DNA from: Pseudomonas turukhanskensis
Lineage (GTDB): Bacteria; Pseudomonadota; Gammaproteobacteria; Pseudomonadales; Pseudomonadaceae
Direction of reading: 5' to 3'
Assembly (NCBI RefSeq): GCF_027922365.1
Contig: NZ_BSFN01000001.1
Span: forward strand, 323,671-387,670
Length of the DNA stretch: 64,000 nucleotides
The translations under genes and the position numbers were made by a program. The notes under the pieces were generated by a model. That model worked only from the letters and a program-made list of their open reading frames with translations. It made no database searches and was not told the DNA's origin. Shown piece after piece: positions 1 through 8,017 of this stretch; the stretch's first letter is position 1; every line of letters begins with the position of its first letter.

Positions 1-108
1 CTTGATGACGCATTCGACAATGCTCAGCGCAGCCGGCAGCGGCTTGCCACGAACGGCGTCGCTGCTGTGCATTTCCAGGTAGTACGTGATGTTTTCAACG
101 GCTGCCAT
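1..108 (-). CDS. Partial protein, possibly a GNAT-family acetyltransferase (N-terminus only)
   Basis: A reading frame starts with ATG at 108 and runs off the left edge of the window. The 36 visible residues begin MAAVENITYYLEMHSSDAV and continue with a PLPAALSIVE segment. This start resembles Pseudomonas proteins annotated as GNAT N-acetyltransferases, but no catalytic motif is within the visible part, so the family call comes from memory of similar N-termini and is weak. It lies upstream of nothing visible and is separated from the cobM stop by about 100 bases that show no clear gene or terminator. Confidence 0.45.
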   Translation of the reverse strand, partial: MAAVENITYYLEMHSSDAVRGKPLPAALSIVECVIK

Positions 109-213
109 AACCGGCCCCTGAGTGGAATTCGGCGCCGAGGTTAATCCACCGACGCCTTCGAGGGCACAACCAGCTGACGGTTTTTTTATCCGTACAGATC
201 TACGCCCCAAGCG

Positions 214-969
214 CTACTCGCTAGCGGGGCGATACAGGTGCGCATGGCCGGCGCGGTACAGGTTGGAGTCGGCAAACGCATCCGCCGTCAGCACCCTGCC
301 GACCACAATCAATGCCGTGCGCTGAAAACCCTTGGCCGCCACGCCCGCTTCGATATCGGCCAGCGTTCCAACTACCCAATCCTGATCCGGCCAACTGGCG
401 CGATGCACCACCGCAATCGGGCAATCGGCGCCGTAGTGCGGCAGCAGTTCTTCAACAATCTTGGCCAAATGCTGCACGCCAAGGTGAATGGCCATGGTGG
501 TGCCATGGCGCGCCAGGTCGGCAAGCTCCTCGCCGGGCGGCATTTTCGAGCGGCTGCCGTAGCGGGTGAGGATCACGCTCTGGGCGATGCCCGGCAGCGT
601 CAGCTCGCTTTCCAGCAACGCCGCGCAGGCTGCCGTGGCGGTTACGCCGGGGATGATTTCAAAGGGGATATTCAGGCGGCGCAACTGGCGGATCTGCTCG
701 CCAATGGCGCCGTACAACGAGGGGTCGCCGGAGTGCACGCGGGCCACGTCCTGGCCGTTGGCGTGGGCCGTCTCGATCAGGGCGATGATCTCGTCCAGAT
801 GCAGCTCGGCGGTATTGACCAGCGTCTCGGCGCGATGCCCGTCCAGCACCGCTTCCGGCACCAGGGAGCCGGCGTACAGCAGCACCGGGCAGCAGCGGAT
901 CAGGCGTTGGCCTTTGACTGTGATCAGCTCCGGGTCGCCAGGGCCGGCGCCGATAAAATAGACCGTCAT
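214..969 (-). CDS. cobM: Precorrin-4 C(11)-methyltransferase
   Basis: CobM moves a methyl group from S-adenosylmethionine to C-11 of precorrin-4, giving precorrin-5 in the cytoplasmic aerobic cobalamin pathway. The 251-residue protein opens with the family's glycine-rich signature [11 protein letters not shown] (residues 7-17) and has VHSGDPSLYGA and IPGVTAT further on, as in class III uroporphyrinogen-type methyltransferases; the length is normal for CobM. The ATG at 969 overlaps the end of cobE by 4 bases, so the two are translationally coupled. It is the last gene of the leftward cbtB-cbtA-cobE-cobM series behind a cobalamin riboswitch. Confident call. Confidence 0.95.
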   Translation of the reverse strand: MTVYFIGAGPGDPELITVKGQRLIRCCPVLLYAGSLVPEAVLDGHRAETLVNTAELHLDEIIALIETAHANGQDVARVHSGDPSLYGAIGEQIRQLRRLNIPFEIIPGVTATAACAALLESELTLPGIAQSVILTRYGSRSKMPPGEELADLARHGTTMAIHLGVQHLAKIVEELLPHYGADCPIAVVHRASWPDQDWVVGTLADIEAGVAAKGFQRTALIVVGRVLTADAFADSNLYRAGHAHLYRPASE

Positions 970-1379
970 GCCTGTTCCTCCGCCCCTGCCACGGCCACGG
1001 TGGCCTGAGCACTGCTGTGTTTGCCGATGCGCACGTTGGCCCGGCGCCCGGTTATGGCTTCGACCTGCGCCAAGGCACAGGCTTCGGCGACGCTGGCGGT
1101 ACCGGTTGTACGCAACGCGAGCTCGGACGTCTGGCCAATACGATCACCCACCGCCTGCAACCGCTCCGGCGCCCACCAGTTCAGCGGCAGGTTCAACTGT
1201 GCCGCCAGCGCCAGCAACCCCGGTTCGCCTCGTTTGTGCTCAACACTCGCCAGGCCGCCGAGGTCCGCCAGACACAAGCCGTGGGCCGCCAGCGTCTGGT
1301 CCAGCAACTGACGCAACTCAGCCTCGCTGCACCCCGCGCGACAACCAATTCCAGCGATATAAGGCGGCACGATGGGCAC
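966..1379 (-). CDS. cobE: Cobalamin biosynthesis protein CobE (CbiG C-terminal-like domain)
   Basis: A small protein of about 137 residues related to the C-terminal domain of CbiG, with the family-typical VAGIGCRAGCS-like opening (here IAGIGCRAGCS) and an LASVEHKRGEPGL segment. CobE is needed for aerobic cobalamin synthesis, probably by binding corrin intermediates; its exact step is less settled than those of its neighbours. I chose GTG at 1379 (GTG at 1370 is also possible) because the longer frame, opening at 1430, starts inside the loop of a hairpin terminator. The other part of CbiG is fused to CobJ about 28 kb away in this window. It overlaps cobM by 4 bases. Confidence 0.85.
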   Translation of the reverse strand: MPIVPPYIAGIGCRAGCSEAELRQLLDQTLAAHGLCLADLGGLASVEHKRGEPGLLALAAQLNLPLNWWAPERLQAVGDRIGQTSELALRTTGTASVAEACALAQVEAITGRRANVRIGKHSSAQATVAVAGAEEQA

Positions 1380-1404
1380 AAGAAAAACGCCTGCAAGAAT
1401 CAAG

Positions 1405-1440
1405 AAAAAACCCGCTGAGGGCGTGCCCACCAGCGGGTTT
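1405..1440 (-). terminator. Intrinsic terminator between cbtA and cobE
   Basis: On the minus strand AAACCCGCTG (1440-1431) pairs with CAGCGGGTTT, and a run of T follows immediately. This has the form of a Rho-independent terminator 19 bases after the cbtA stop. It would end or attenuate riboswitch-driven transcription before cobE-cobM. Confidence 0.75.
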
Positions 1441-1458
1441 GTGCGCAGCAGCGGCGAA

Positions 1459-2175
1459 TTAAACCGCGTTGCTGCCGGCGAAGCGACGGTACAGCCAGGC
1501 GCTCAAAAGACCCAGCGCCGACCAGAACAGCGCGTTGGTGATGAGCGAAGCCCAGATAAACTGGTGCTCCAGTGCTTCGGGGGCCAGGCTCGAATGCACC
1601 TCAGGCTGCGGCGCGCCGATCACATGCGGAATAACCAGCAGCACGGCACCGACAATCTTCACCGCCCAGTGATGGGCAAACACCATCAGCGCCAGGCCAA
1701 CGGCCGTGCCGGTCGCGGTGCCGATCCACCAATACTGACGCAGCTGCAAATCGGCAGCGGCGGTACCCGGCAATTCCGGCGGCAGGCCTAACGAGGGCGC
1801 CAGACAAAAGGTGGCGAAACCGGCCAGGCCCCAGAACAGGCCATCACGGGTACGGCCCGGTGCCCGCAAGGTGTACAGGCCGGCCAGCATCAGGGCAAAA
1901 CCCACGGCGACCACCAGGTTGCCGCCGGTGGTGGACAGCACGCGTTGCCAGCCATCTTCTGGAGACCAGGCTTCGCTGCTGTGCTCATGCTCGTGGGCAG
2001 GGGCGCCCGCCGCATGGCTGTGCTCGGCGACCACGTGCTCGGTGGCAGGCTCGGCGCTCTCGAAGGTCTCGCCCTTGAGAATCAGCGGTGCCACCCAGAA
2101 GCTTTGCAGCAAGGTCAGAAACAGGGCGCCCGCCAGGCCGGCGAAGCCTGCGGTCTGCGCAATACGCTTGATCAT
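1459..2175 (-). CDS. cbtA: Cobalt transporter subunit CbtA
   Basis: A 238-residue integral membrane protein of the CbtA family, a predicted cobalt uptake protein found under cobalamin riboswitches. About five or six hydrophobic segments are visible, including IAQTAGFAGLAGALFLTLL near the N-terminus and a last one near ITNALFWSALGLLSAWLY. A His-rich stretch lies in the first external loop, with HSHAAGAPAHEHEHSSE at about residues 51-67, and is a plausible metal-collecting site. The frame is open upstream, but the ATG at 2175 (MIKRIAQTAGF) fits the family start. It lies 10 bases behind cbtB, its usual partner. Transport function is inferred from genomic context known for the family. Confidence 0.92.
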   Translation of the reverse strand: MIKRIAQTAGFAGLAGALFLTLLQSFWVAPLILKGETFESAEPATEHVVAEHSHAAGAPAHEHEHSSEAWSPEDGWQRVLSTTGGNLVVAVGFALMLAGLYTLRAPGRTRDGLFWGLAGFATFCLAPSLGLPPELPGTAAADLQLRQYWWIGTATGTAVGLALMVFAHHWAVKIVGAVLLVIPHVIGAPQPEVHSSLAPEALEHQFIWASLITNALFWSALGLLSAWLYRRFAGSNAV

Positions 2176-2185
2176 TGCGAACCCC

Positions 2186-2371
2186 TTAGTGGCACGGAAA
2201 CGCGGCACTGTGACGGGTATCGTGGGCCGCGTTGTGCACCGCCTCGATATGCGAAAAACCGGCGAAATACACCAGCAAGGCGCCCAGCAAGCCGGCGCCA
2301 ATCGCCAGAACCAGGCGTTGGGATAGCGAGGCGCTGGCCTCGGCAGAATGTGTAAGGGTGCTACTGGACAT
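2186..2371 (-). CDS. cbtB: Cobalt transporter subunit CbtB
   Basis: A 61-residue protein with one transmembrane helix (LVLAIGAGLLGALLVYFAGF) and a C-terminal tail with several histidines ending HDTRHSAAFPCH. This is the diagnostic architecture of CbtB, which partners the larger CbtA. The ATG at 2371 is preceded at good spacing by GAGGGAA. It is the first gene after the leftward cobalamin riboswitch, so vitamin B12 should repress it together with cbtA. The frame extends upstream through the riboswitch aptamer, but that part is RNA structure and not protein. Confidence 0.92.
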   Translation of the reverse strand: MSSSTLTHSAEASASLSQRLVLAIGAGLLGALLVYFAGFSHIEAVHNAAHDTRHSAAFPCH

Positions 2372-2495
2372 GACCGTTCCCTCTGAACTGGAAATGAAAA
2401 CGTAGCAGAAGGGAACGCACGAGGAGCCAAATGCGAGCGCATTCAGACTTCCGGCTTGCGCCCGCCCACCGCGGGTTTTGCCTCTTGGTATGAAT

Positions 2496-2634
2496 TCAGG
2501 CCGGTCTCCGGGCTCGCGTGGTTGAACACGCCTACCGTTGCGGGGGCAGCGTCGGACTAGCTCCCCCTGACTGACAAGAGTGCGCACCGACTTCCCGTTT
2601 CACCTTGCGCACGACGACGCAAGACACCTGAAAC
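2496..2634 (-). promoter_or_regulatory. Cobalamin riboswitch (leftward, controls cbtB-cbtA-cobE-cobM)
   Basis: Read on the minus strand, the segment holds the conserved cobalamin-aptamer pieces in order: AAACGGGAAGTCGGTGCG, then the B12 box GCTGCCCCCGCAACGGTA (about 2535-2550), then GCCCGGAGACCGGCCTG near 2500-2515. It lies about 125 bases upstream of the cbtB start. Adenosylcobalamin binding is expected to shut expression off. The expression platform between 2372 and 2495 contains a small CCCGC/GCGGG hairpin and no clear terminator, so the control may act on translation. Confidence 0.93.
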
Positions 2635-2719
2635 AGCGCGCAAGGACACCATTTTCAGGGGCAAAGGTCAACGTTGCCGAATTTGACCCACACCCCTTCC
2701 CTGCGTAGCCTTGCTCGCT

Positions 2720-2890
2720 TCGAGGTTCTCCACGCCGTTGGCTGTGGAGCTAAGAGGGAACGCGGTTTAGCCGCGGCTGCCCCCGCAACTGTGAACAACC
2801 TGCTTTCTTCCAATGCCACTGCACCTGCGGGAAGGCGAAGAAAGCGGCCCGGGCAACGGGCCAGGTTGAAAGCCAGGAGACCTGCCTCGC
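2720..2890 (+). promoter_or_regulatory. Cobalamin riboswitch (rightward, controls cobW-cobN-chlI/D)
   Basis: A second cobalamin aptamer lies on the plus strand: TAAGAGGGAACGCGG (2751-2765), the B12 box GGCTGCCCCCGCAACTG (about 2775-2792), and AAGCCAGGAGACCTGCC (about 2870-2886). The cobW start is about 130 bases downstream. It faces away from the leftward riboswitch, and both promoters must fit into the roughly 85 bases between them (2635-2719). Confidence 0.93.
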
Positions 2891-2909
2891 AAAGCATTCA
2901 CGACAACCG

Positions 2910-2979
2910 GGCGGGGTGATCCGGTAGCGAACGCCTGCTGCGAGCGGCCTGCTCGTTGCCGTCCTCGCCGCACCCCGCC
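2910..2979 (+). other. Long hairpin in the expression platform upstream of cobW
   Basis: GGCGGGGTG (2910-2918) is a perfect complement of CACCCCGCC (2971-2979), between the rightward aptamer and the cobW start. There is no T run after it, so it is not an ordinary terminator. It may be the regulatory helix of the riboswitch or a Rho-related structure; this is inference. Confidence 0.4.
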
Positions 2980-3016
2980 GATCCGATTTCGCTCGCATCA
3001 CACAGGGCTGCAACCG

Positions 3017-4069
3017 ATGAAAAGCTTGGCCAAACTTCCCGTCACCATCGTTACCGGCTTTCTCGGCGCCGGTAAAACCACCCTGCTGCGCCATATGCTC
3101 GACAACGCCGAAGGCCGCCGCATTGCGGTGATCGTCAACGAGTTCGGCGAGCTGGGCATCGACGGCGAAATCCTCAAGCAATGCGCCATCGGCTGCACCG
3201 AAGAAGAAGCCAACGGCCGCGTGTATGAGCTGGCCAACGGCTGCCTGTGCTGCACCGTGCAGGAAGAGTTCTTCCCCGTTATGCGCGAGCTGGTGGCGCG
3301 CCGTGGCGACCTCGACCAGATCCTCATCGAAACCTCGGGCCTGGCCCTGCCTAAGCCGCTGGTGCAGGCCTTCAACTGGCCGGAAATCCGCAACGCCTGC
3401 ACCGTGGACGCCGTCATTACCGTGGTCGACAGCCCGGCCGTGGCCGCCGGCACCTTCGCCGCGTTCCCCGACCAGGTGGATGCCCAGCGCCGCGAAGACC
3501 CCAACCTGGACCACGAATCGCCGCTGCACGAGCTGTTCGCCGACCAGCTGGCCAGCGCAGACCTGGTGATTCTCAACAAGGCCGACCTGCTCAGCCCCGA
3601 AGCCCTGGCCGCCGTGCGTGCCGAAGTGGCCGAAGAACTGCCGCCAGCGGTAAAAGTGATCGAAGCGCGCAGCGGCGTGCTGCCGCTTTCGGTGCTGCTG
3701 GGCCTGAACTCGGAAACCGAGCTGCATATCGACAGCCGCAAAACCCACCACGACCTGGAAGACCACGAAGAGCACGACCACGACGAATTCGACTCCTTCT
3801 CGGTCGAGCTGCCGGAAGTGGAAGAAGCGCCGTTGCTGGCCGCCCTCAATGGCCTGGTGGAGCGCCATGGCGTGCTGCGCATCAAGGGCTTTGCCGCCAT
3901 CCCCAACAAGCCGATGCGCCTGTTGATTCAGGGCGTGGGCAAGCGCTTCGACAAACACTTCGACCGCGCCTGGCGCAGCGATGAAGTGCGCGCCAGTCAT
4001 TTGGTGATTATTGGGCAGGAGCTGGATCAGGCGGTGATTAGCAACGAACTGCGTACGGCGTTGCTGTGA
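3017..4069 (+). CDS. cobW: Cobalamin biosynthesis GTPase CobW (metallochaperone)
   Basis: CobW is a COG0523 G3E-family GTPase thought to deliver cobalt to the CobN-type chelatase. The 350-residue protein has Walker A GFLGAGKT (14-21), the metal-binding CxCC motif GCLCC (75-79), ETSG (105-108) and the guanine-specificity motif NKAD (187-190). A His/Asp-rich segment at about 243-258 (HHDLEDHEEHDHDEFD) probably binds metal. The CobW C-terminal domain follows. It is the first gene after the rightward cobalamin riboswitch and is followed by cobN. ATG at 3017 is the only sensible start. The metal-delivery role is known for the family; the call is confident. Confidence 0.95.
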   Translation: MKSLAKLPVTIVTGFLGAGKTTLLRHMLDNAEGRRIAVIVNEFGELGIDGEILKQCAIGCTEEEANGRVYELANGCLCCTVQEEFFPVMRELVARRGDLDQILIETSGLALPKPLVQAFNWPEIRNACTVDAVITVVDSPAVAAGTFAAFPDQVDAQRREDPNLDHESPLHELFADQLASADLVILNKADLLSPEALAAVRAEVAEELPPAVKVIEARSGVLPLSVLLGLNSETELHIDSRKTHHDLEDHEEHDHDEFDSFSVELPEVEEAPLLAALNGLVERHGVLRIKGFAAIPNKPMRLLIQGVGKRFDKHFDRAWRSDEVRASHLVIIGQELDQAVISNELRTALL

Positions 4070-4090
4070 GCGCACACGATGCGCGTTGGC

Positions 4091-4189
4091 CCCCTCTCCC
4101 GCGTGCGGGAGAGGGTTGGGGTGAGGGCCGCTTTTTTGCGTTAGCCCAAGCCCTCACCCTCGGTCCCTCTCCCGCACGCGGGAGAGGGA
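4091..4189. repeat. Pair of palindromic repeats (CCCTCTCCC type) between cobW and cobN
   Basis: Two copies of a CCCTCTCCCGC-N-GCGGGAGAGGG palindrome (4091-4115 and 4164-4189) face each other, with GGTTGGGGTGAGGGC and GCCCTCACCCTCGG between them, forming a larger inverted repeat. This is the form of a paired REP element. The right copy ends 21 bases before the TTG start of cobN. Confidence 0.85.
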
Positions 4190-4210
4190 TGCACAGCGGC
4201 TGACTCTGTT

Positions 4211-7200
4211 TTGCACCTCCTACGCACCCAACCCGGCGGCTTCGTCCCCGCCGATGGCATCGCCCATCTGGCGCAAACCCCGGCCGATGTGGTGATTCTG
4301 TGCACCGGCGATTCGCACCTGTCGCTTCTGGCCGCCGCCGCCCAGAACCTGCCCGCGCATTACCCCAGCCTGCGCCTGGCCAGCCCCGCGCAATTGCAGA
4401 ACCACGCCTCGGTCGACCTGTACGTCGAGGAGGTGCTGCAACACGCCAAGGTGATTCTGGTGTCGGTGCATGGCGGCCTGAGCTATTGGCGCTACGGCAT
4501 CGAACGTCTGGTGGAGCTGGCCGAACGCGGTGCACAGCTGATTCTGGTACCCGGCGACGACAGCCCGGACCCCGAGCTCACAGCGCTCGGCACCGTCAGC
4601 GCCGAGCAGGCCGACCGCCTGTGGCAGTACCTGCGCCAGGGCGGCGTGGATAACGCCCGGCAGCTGTTCCATTACCTGGCCAGCACCTGGCTCGGCGGCG
4701 CGTACGCCTGGGTCGAACCCAAGGCGCTGCCGCGCGTGGGCGTGTATCACCCCACGGTGGTCAACGCCGGCTTGGCGGATTGGCAAGCCAGCTGGCAACC
4801 CGGGCAACCTGTCGTGGGCCTGCTGTTCTACCGCACCCATGTGCAGTCGGCGAATACCGCGTTTATCCACAGCTTTTGCGAACGGCTCTGCGCCCAGGGC
4901 CTGAACCCGCTGCCCATCGCCGTCGCCAGTCTGAAAGAAGCGGCGTGCCTGGCCGTGGTCGAAGACCTGCTCGATCAAAACGCGGCCAGCCTGATCATCA
5001 ACACCACCGGCTTTGCCCAATCCAACCCCGAGCAACCGAACCTGCGCCCATTCAGCCGCGACGTGCCGGTGCTGCAAGCCATCTGCGCCCTGGATAACCA
5101 GCCGCTGTGGCAGGCCAACCCGCAGGGCCTGGGCTCGCGCGACCTGGCCATGCATATCGCCCTGCCGGAGCTGGACGGGCGCATCATCACCCGCCCCATC
5201 AGCTTCAAGGGCCTGGCCTGGCGCAGTGAGCGCAGCCAAAGCGATGTGGTGTGCTACGAAGCGGACCTGGAGCGCATGGACTTTGTCGCCGAACTGGCGC
5301 GCCGCTGGGTCGAGCTCGCACACCGCGATAACGCCGACAAACGTATCGCCCTGGTGTTGGCCAACTACCCCACACGCGACGGTCGCATCGGCAACGGCGT
5401 GGGGCTGGATACGCCCGCCGCTGCGCTGAATATCCTGCGCGCCCTGCAAGCCGAGGGTTATCCCGTGGAAGGCTTGCCGGCATCCGGCACGGCGTTGATT
5501 CACGAACTGCTCGGCGGCGTCACCAACGACCTCGACACCCTCGACCTGCGTCCCTGCGCGCAAAGCCTGGCACTGGAGGATTACCATCGCCTGTTCGCCC
5601 GCCTGCCAGAGGCCAACCAGCAGGCCGTGCGCGAGCGCTGGGGCGAGCCCGAGCAAGACCCGATGTTTCGCTCAGGCCGCATGATGATCGCCGGCCTGCG
5701 CTACGGCCTGACCTTTGTCGGTATTCAGCCAGCACGGGGCTATCAGCTGGACGCCAGCGCCGTGTACCACGACCCCGACCTGGTGCCACCCCACGGCTAC
5801 CTGGCGTTCTACTTCTGGCTACGCGACACCTTCGCCATGAACGCCGTGGTGCATGTGGGCAAACACGGCAACCTGGAATGGCTGCCGGGCAAGAGCGTCG
5901 GGCTGTCTGCCACCTGCTGGCCGGACGCGATCCTCGGCGCCACGCCCAACGTCTACCCCTTTATCGTCAACGACCCCGGCGAAGGCGCACAGGCCAAACG
6001 GCGTACCCAGGCGGTGATCATCGACCACCTGATGCCGCCGCTCACCCGCGCCGAAAGCTACGGCCCGCTGCGCGATATCGAGCGCCTGGCCGACGAGTAT
6101 TACGACGCCTCCTTGCTGGACGAACGCCGGGCCTTGGAGCTGCGCGGCGAAATTCTTGCCCTGGTGCGCGCCACCCAGCTGGACCGCGAGCTGCAACTGC
6201 AGATCAACGACGACCCCAACTCCTGGCTGCCGCAGCTGGATGCCTACCTGTGCGATTTGAAGGAATCGCAGATTCGCGATGGCCTGCACGTATTCGGCGA
6301 ATCGCCGGCCGGGCGTTTGCGTCTGGATACCCTGCTGGCGTTGCTGCGTATTCCAAGGGGTGATGGCAAAGGTCGCAACGCCAGCCTGTTGCAGGCGCTG
6401 AGCAAGGATCTGGCGCTAGGTTTCAACCCGCTCAATTGCGAGATGGCGGCTGTTTGGCAAGGTCCCCAACCGGCCGTGCTGGCCGCCGTCAGCGCCGACA
6501 GCTGGCGCAGCCATGGCGACACCCGCGAGCGGCTGGAGCTGTATGCCGTGCAGTTGATCGAAGCCACCCTGAATGGCGCGCAGCCTGAGTGTGGCGATCA
6601 CACCAGCGCCGTACTGGATGCACTGCGTGACCAGGTTGCACCGACACTCGACGCCTGCGGCCCGGCCGAAATGCACGGCCTGCTCGCCGCCCTGCGCGGC
6701 GCCTTTGTGCCAGCCGGCCCGAGTGGCGCGCCGAGCCGCGGGCGCCTGGATGTGCTGCCCACCGGGCGCAATTTCTACTCCGTGGATGTGCGCAACCTGC
6801 CCACGCCCACGGCCTGGCGCATCGGCTTTCAATCAGCGAGCCTGCTGCTGGAACGCCACCTGCAAGACCACGGCGACCACCTGCGCCAACTCGGCCTGTC
6901 GGTGTGGGGCACCGCCACCATGCGCACCGGCGGCGACGATATGGCCCAGGCCATGGCGCTGATGGGCGTGCGCCCGGTGTGGCAGGCCGGCAGCCAGCGG
7001 GTGGAAGACTTCGAGATTCTGCCGCTGTCGTTGCTCGACCGCCCGCGAGTGGATGTAACGCTGCGCGTGTCGGGCTTTTTCCGCGATGCCTTCAGCAACC
7101 TGATCCGCCTGTTCGATGCCGCCGTGCAGGCGGTGGCCGAGCTCGACGAGCCGGATGCCATGAACCCCCTGGCTGCCCGCGTGCGCCAAGATCGTCAACG

Positions 7201-7954
7201 CCTGGAACAACAAGGCATGGCCACCGAGCAGGCGCGCCGCGAAGCCGGCTGGCGAATTTTTGGCAGCAAGCCCGGGGCCTATGGCGCCGGCATTCAGAAC
7301 GCCATCGAAGAACGCCTGTGGCAAACCCGCGCGGACCTCGCCGAGGTCTACTTGAACTGGGGCAGTTACGCCTACGGCGCCGGTGATGCCGGCACCCCGG
7401 CCCGCGAGCAATTTGTGCAGAAGCTCGAACGTCTGCAGGCCGTGCTGCACAACCAGGACAACCGCGAAAACGACATTCTCGACTCCAACGATTACTACCA
7501 ATTTCAGGGCGGCATGCTGGCGGCGGTCGAAACCCTGCGCGGCGCGCCGGTGGCCAGCTACCACGGCGACCACAGCCAGGCCGACAACCCGCGTATCCGC
7601 ACCCTCAAAGAAGAACTCAACCGGGTGGTGCGAGCCCGTGCGGCCAACCCGAAATGGATCGAAGGCATGAAACGCCACGGCTACAAAGGCGCCTTCGAAC
7701 TGGCCGCCACCGTGGATTATCTGTGCGCCTTCGACGCCACCAGCGAGCTGATCGACGACCATCAATATGCGTTGCTCACCGACGCTTATTTGCTCGACAC
7801 AGACACCCGCGACTTTATCCAGCAACACAACCCCGGCGCCCTGCGCGATATCACCGAGCGGTTGCTCGAAGCACAGCAGCGCGGGTTGTGGCAGGAGCCC
7901 GGGGAGTACCGAGAGGCCCTGGAAAACCTGTTGATCGACACCGAAGAATCTTGA
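4211..7954 (+). CDS. cobN: Cobaltochelatase large subunit CobN
   Basis: CobN is the roughly 1250-residue, porphyrin-binding subunit that inserts Co2+ into hydrogenobyrinic acid a,c-diamide with ATP hydrolysed by its AAA+ partners. This 1247-residue protein has the CobN/Mg-chelatase H fold throughout, with stretches such as VHVGKHGNLEWLPGKS, WGSYAYGAGD and NDYYQFQGGM. The first residues MHLLRTQPGG match CobN starts I know, so I accept TTG at 4211; an upstream ATG at 4189 hits a stop after four codons. No clear Shine-Dalgarno is seen at normal distance, and a REP pair sits just upstream. It is 63 bases before chlI and behind cobW. Confidence 0.96.
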   Translation: MHLLRTQPGGFVPADGIAHLAQTPADVVILCTGDSHLSLLAAAAQNLPAHYPSLRLASPAQLQNHASVDLYVEEVLQHAKVILVSVHGGLSYWRYGIERLVELAERGAQLILVPGDDSPDPELTALGTVSAEQADRLWQYLRQGGVDNARQLFHYLASTWLGGAYAWVEPKALPRVGVYHPTVVNAGLADWQASWQPGQPVVGLLFYRTHVQSANTAFIHSFCERLCAQGLNPLPIAVASLKEAACLAVVEDLLDQNAASLIINTTGFAQSNPEQPNLRPFSRDVPVLQAICALDNQPLWQANPQGLGSRDLAMHIALPELDGRIITRPISFKGLAWRSERSQSDVVCYEADLERMDFVAELARRWVELAHRDNADKRIALVLANYPTRDGRIGNGVGLDTPAAALNILRALQAEGYPVEGLPASGTALIHELLGGVTNDLDTLDLRPCAQSLALEDYHRLFARLPEANQQAVRERWGEPEQDPMFRSGRMMIAGLRYGLTFVGIQPARGYQLDASAVYHDPDLVPPHGYLAFYFWLRDTFAMNAVVHVGKHGNLEWLPGKSVGLSATCWPDAILGATPNVYPFIVNDPGEGAQAKRRTQAVIIDHLMPPLTRAESYGPLRDIERLADEYYDASLLDERRALELRGEILALVRATQLDRELQLQINDDPNSWLPQLDAYLCDLKESQIRDGLHVFGESPAGRLRLDTLLALLRIPRGDGKGRNASLLQALSKDLALGFNPLNCEMAAVWQGPQPAVLAAVSADSWRSHGDTRERLELYAVQLIEATLNGAQPECGDHTSAVLDALRDQVAPTLDACGPAEMHGLLAALRGAFVPAGPSGAPSRGRLDVLPTGRNFYSVDVRNLPTPTAWRIGFQSASLLLERHLQDHGDHLRQLGLSVWGTATMRTGGDDMAQAMALMGVRPVWQAGSQRVEDFEILPLSLLDRPRVDVTLRVSGFFRDAFSNLIRLFDAAVQAVAELDEPDAMNPLAARVRQDRQRLEQQGMATEQARREAGWRIFGSKPGAYGAGIQNAIEERLWQTRADLAEVYLNWGSYAYGAGDAGTPAREQFVQKLERLQAVLHNQDNRENDILDSNDYYQFQGGMLAAVETLRGAPVASYHGDHSQADNPRIRTLKEELNRVVRARAANPKWIEGMKRHGYKGAFELAATVDYLCAFDATSELIDDHQYALLTDAYLLDTDTRDFIQQHNPGALRDITERLLEAQQRGLWQEPGEYREALENLLIDTEES

Positions 7955-8017
7955 AGCGACCGTCCCCTGTAGGCGTTCGCCTTTACACTTCAGCCAACCT
8001 GCCATTGAGCTATTGCC

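Noticed and set aside
1380..1430. Longer CobE N-terminus from GTG 1430
   Set aside because: The extra codons lie in a terminator hairpin and encode a non-family stretch.
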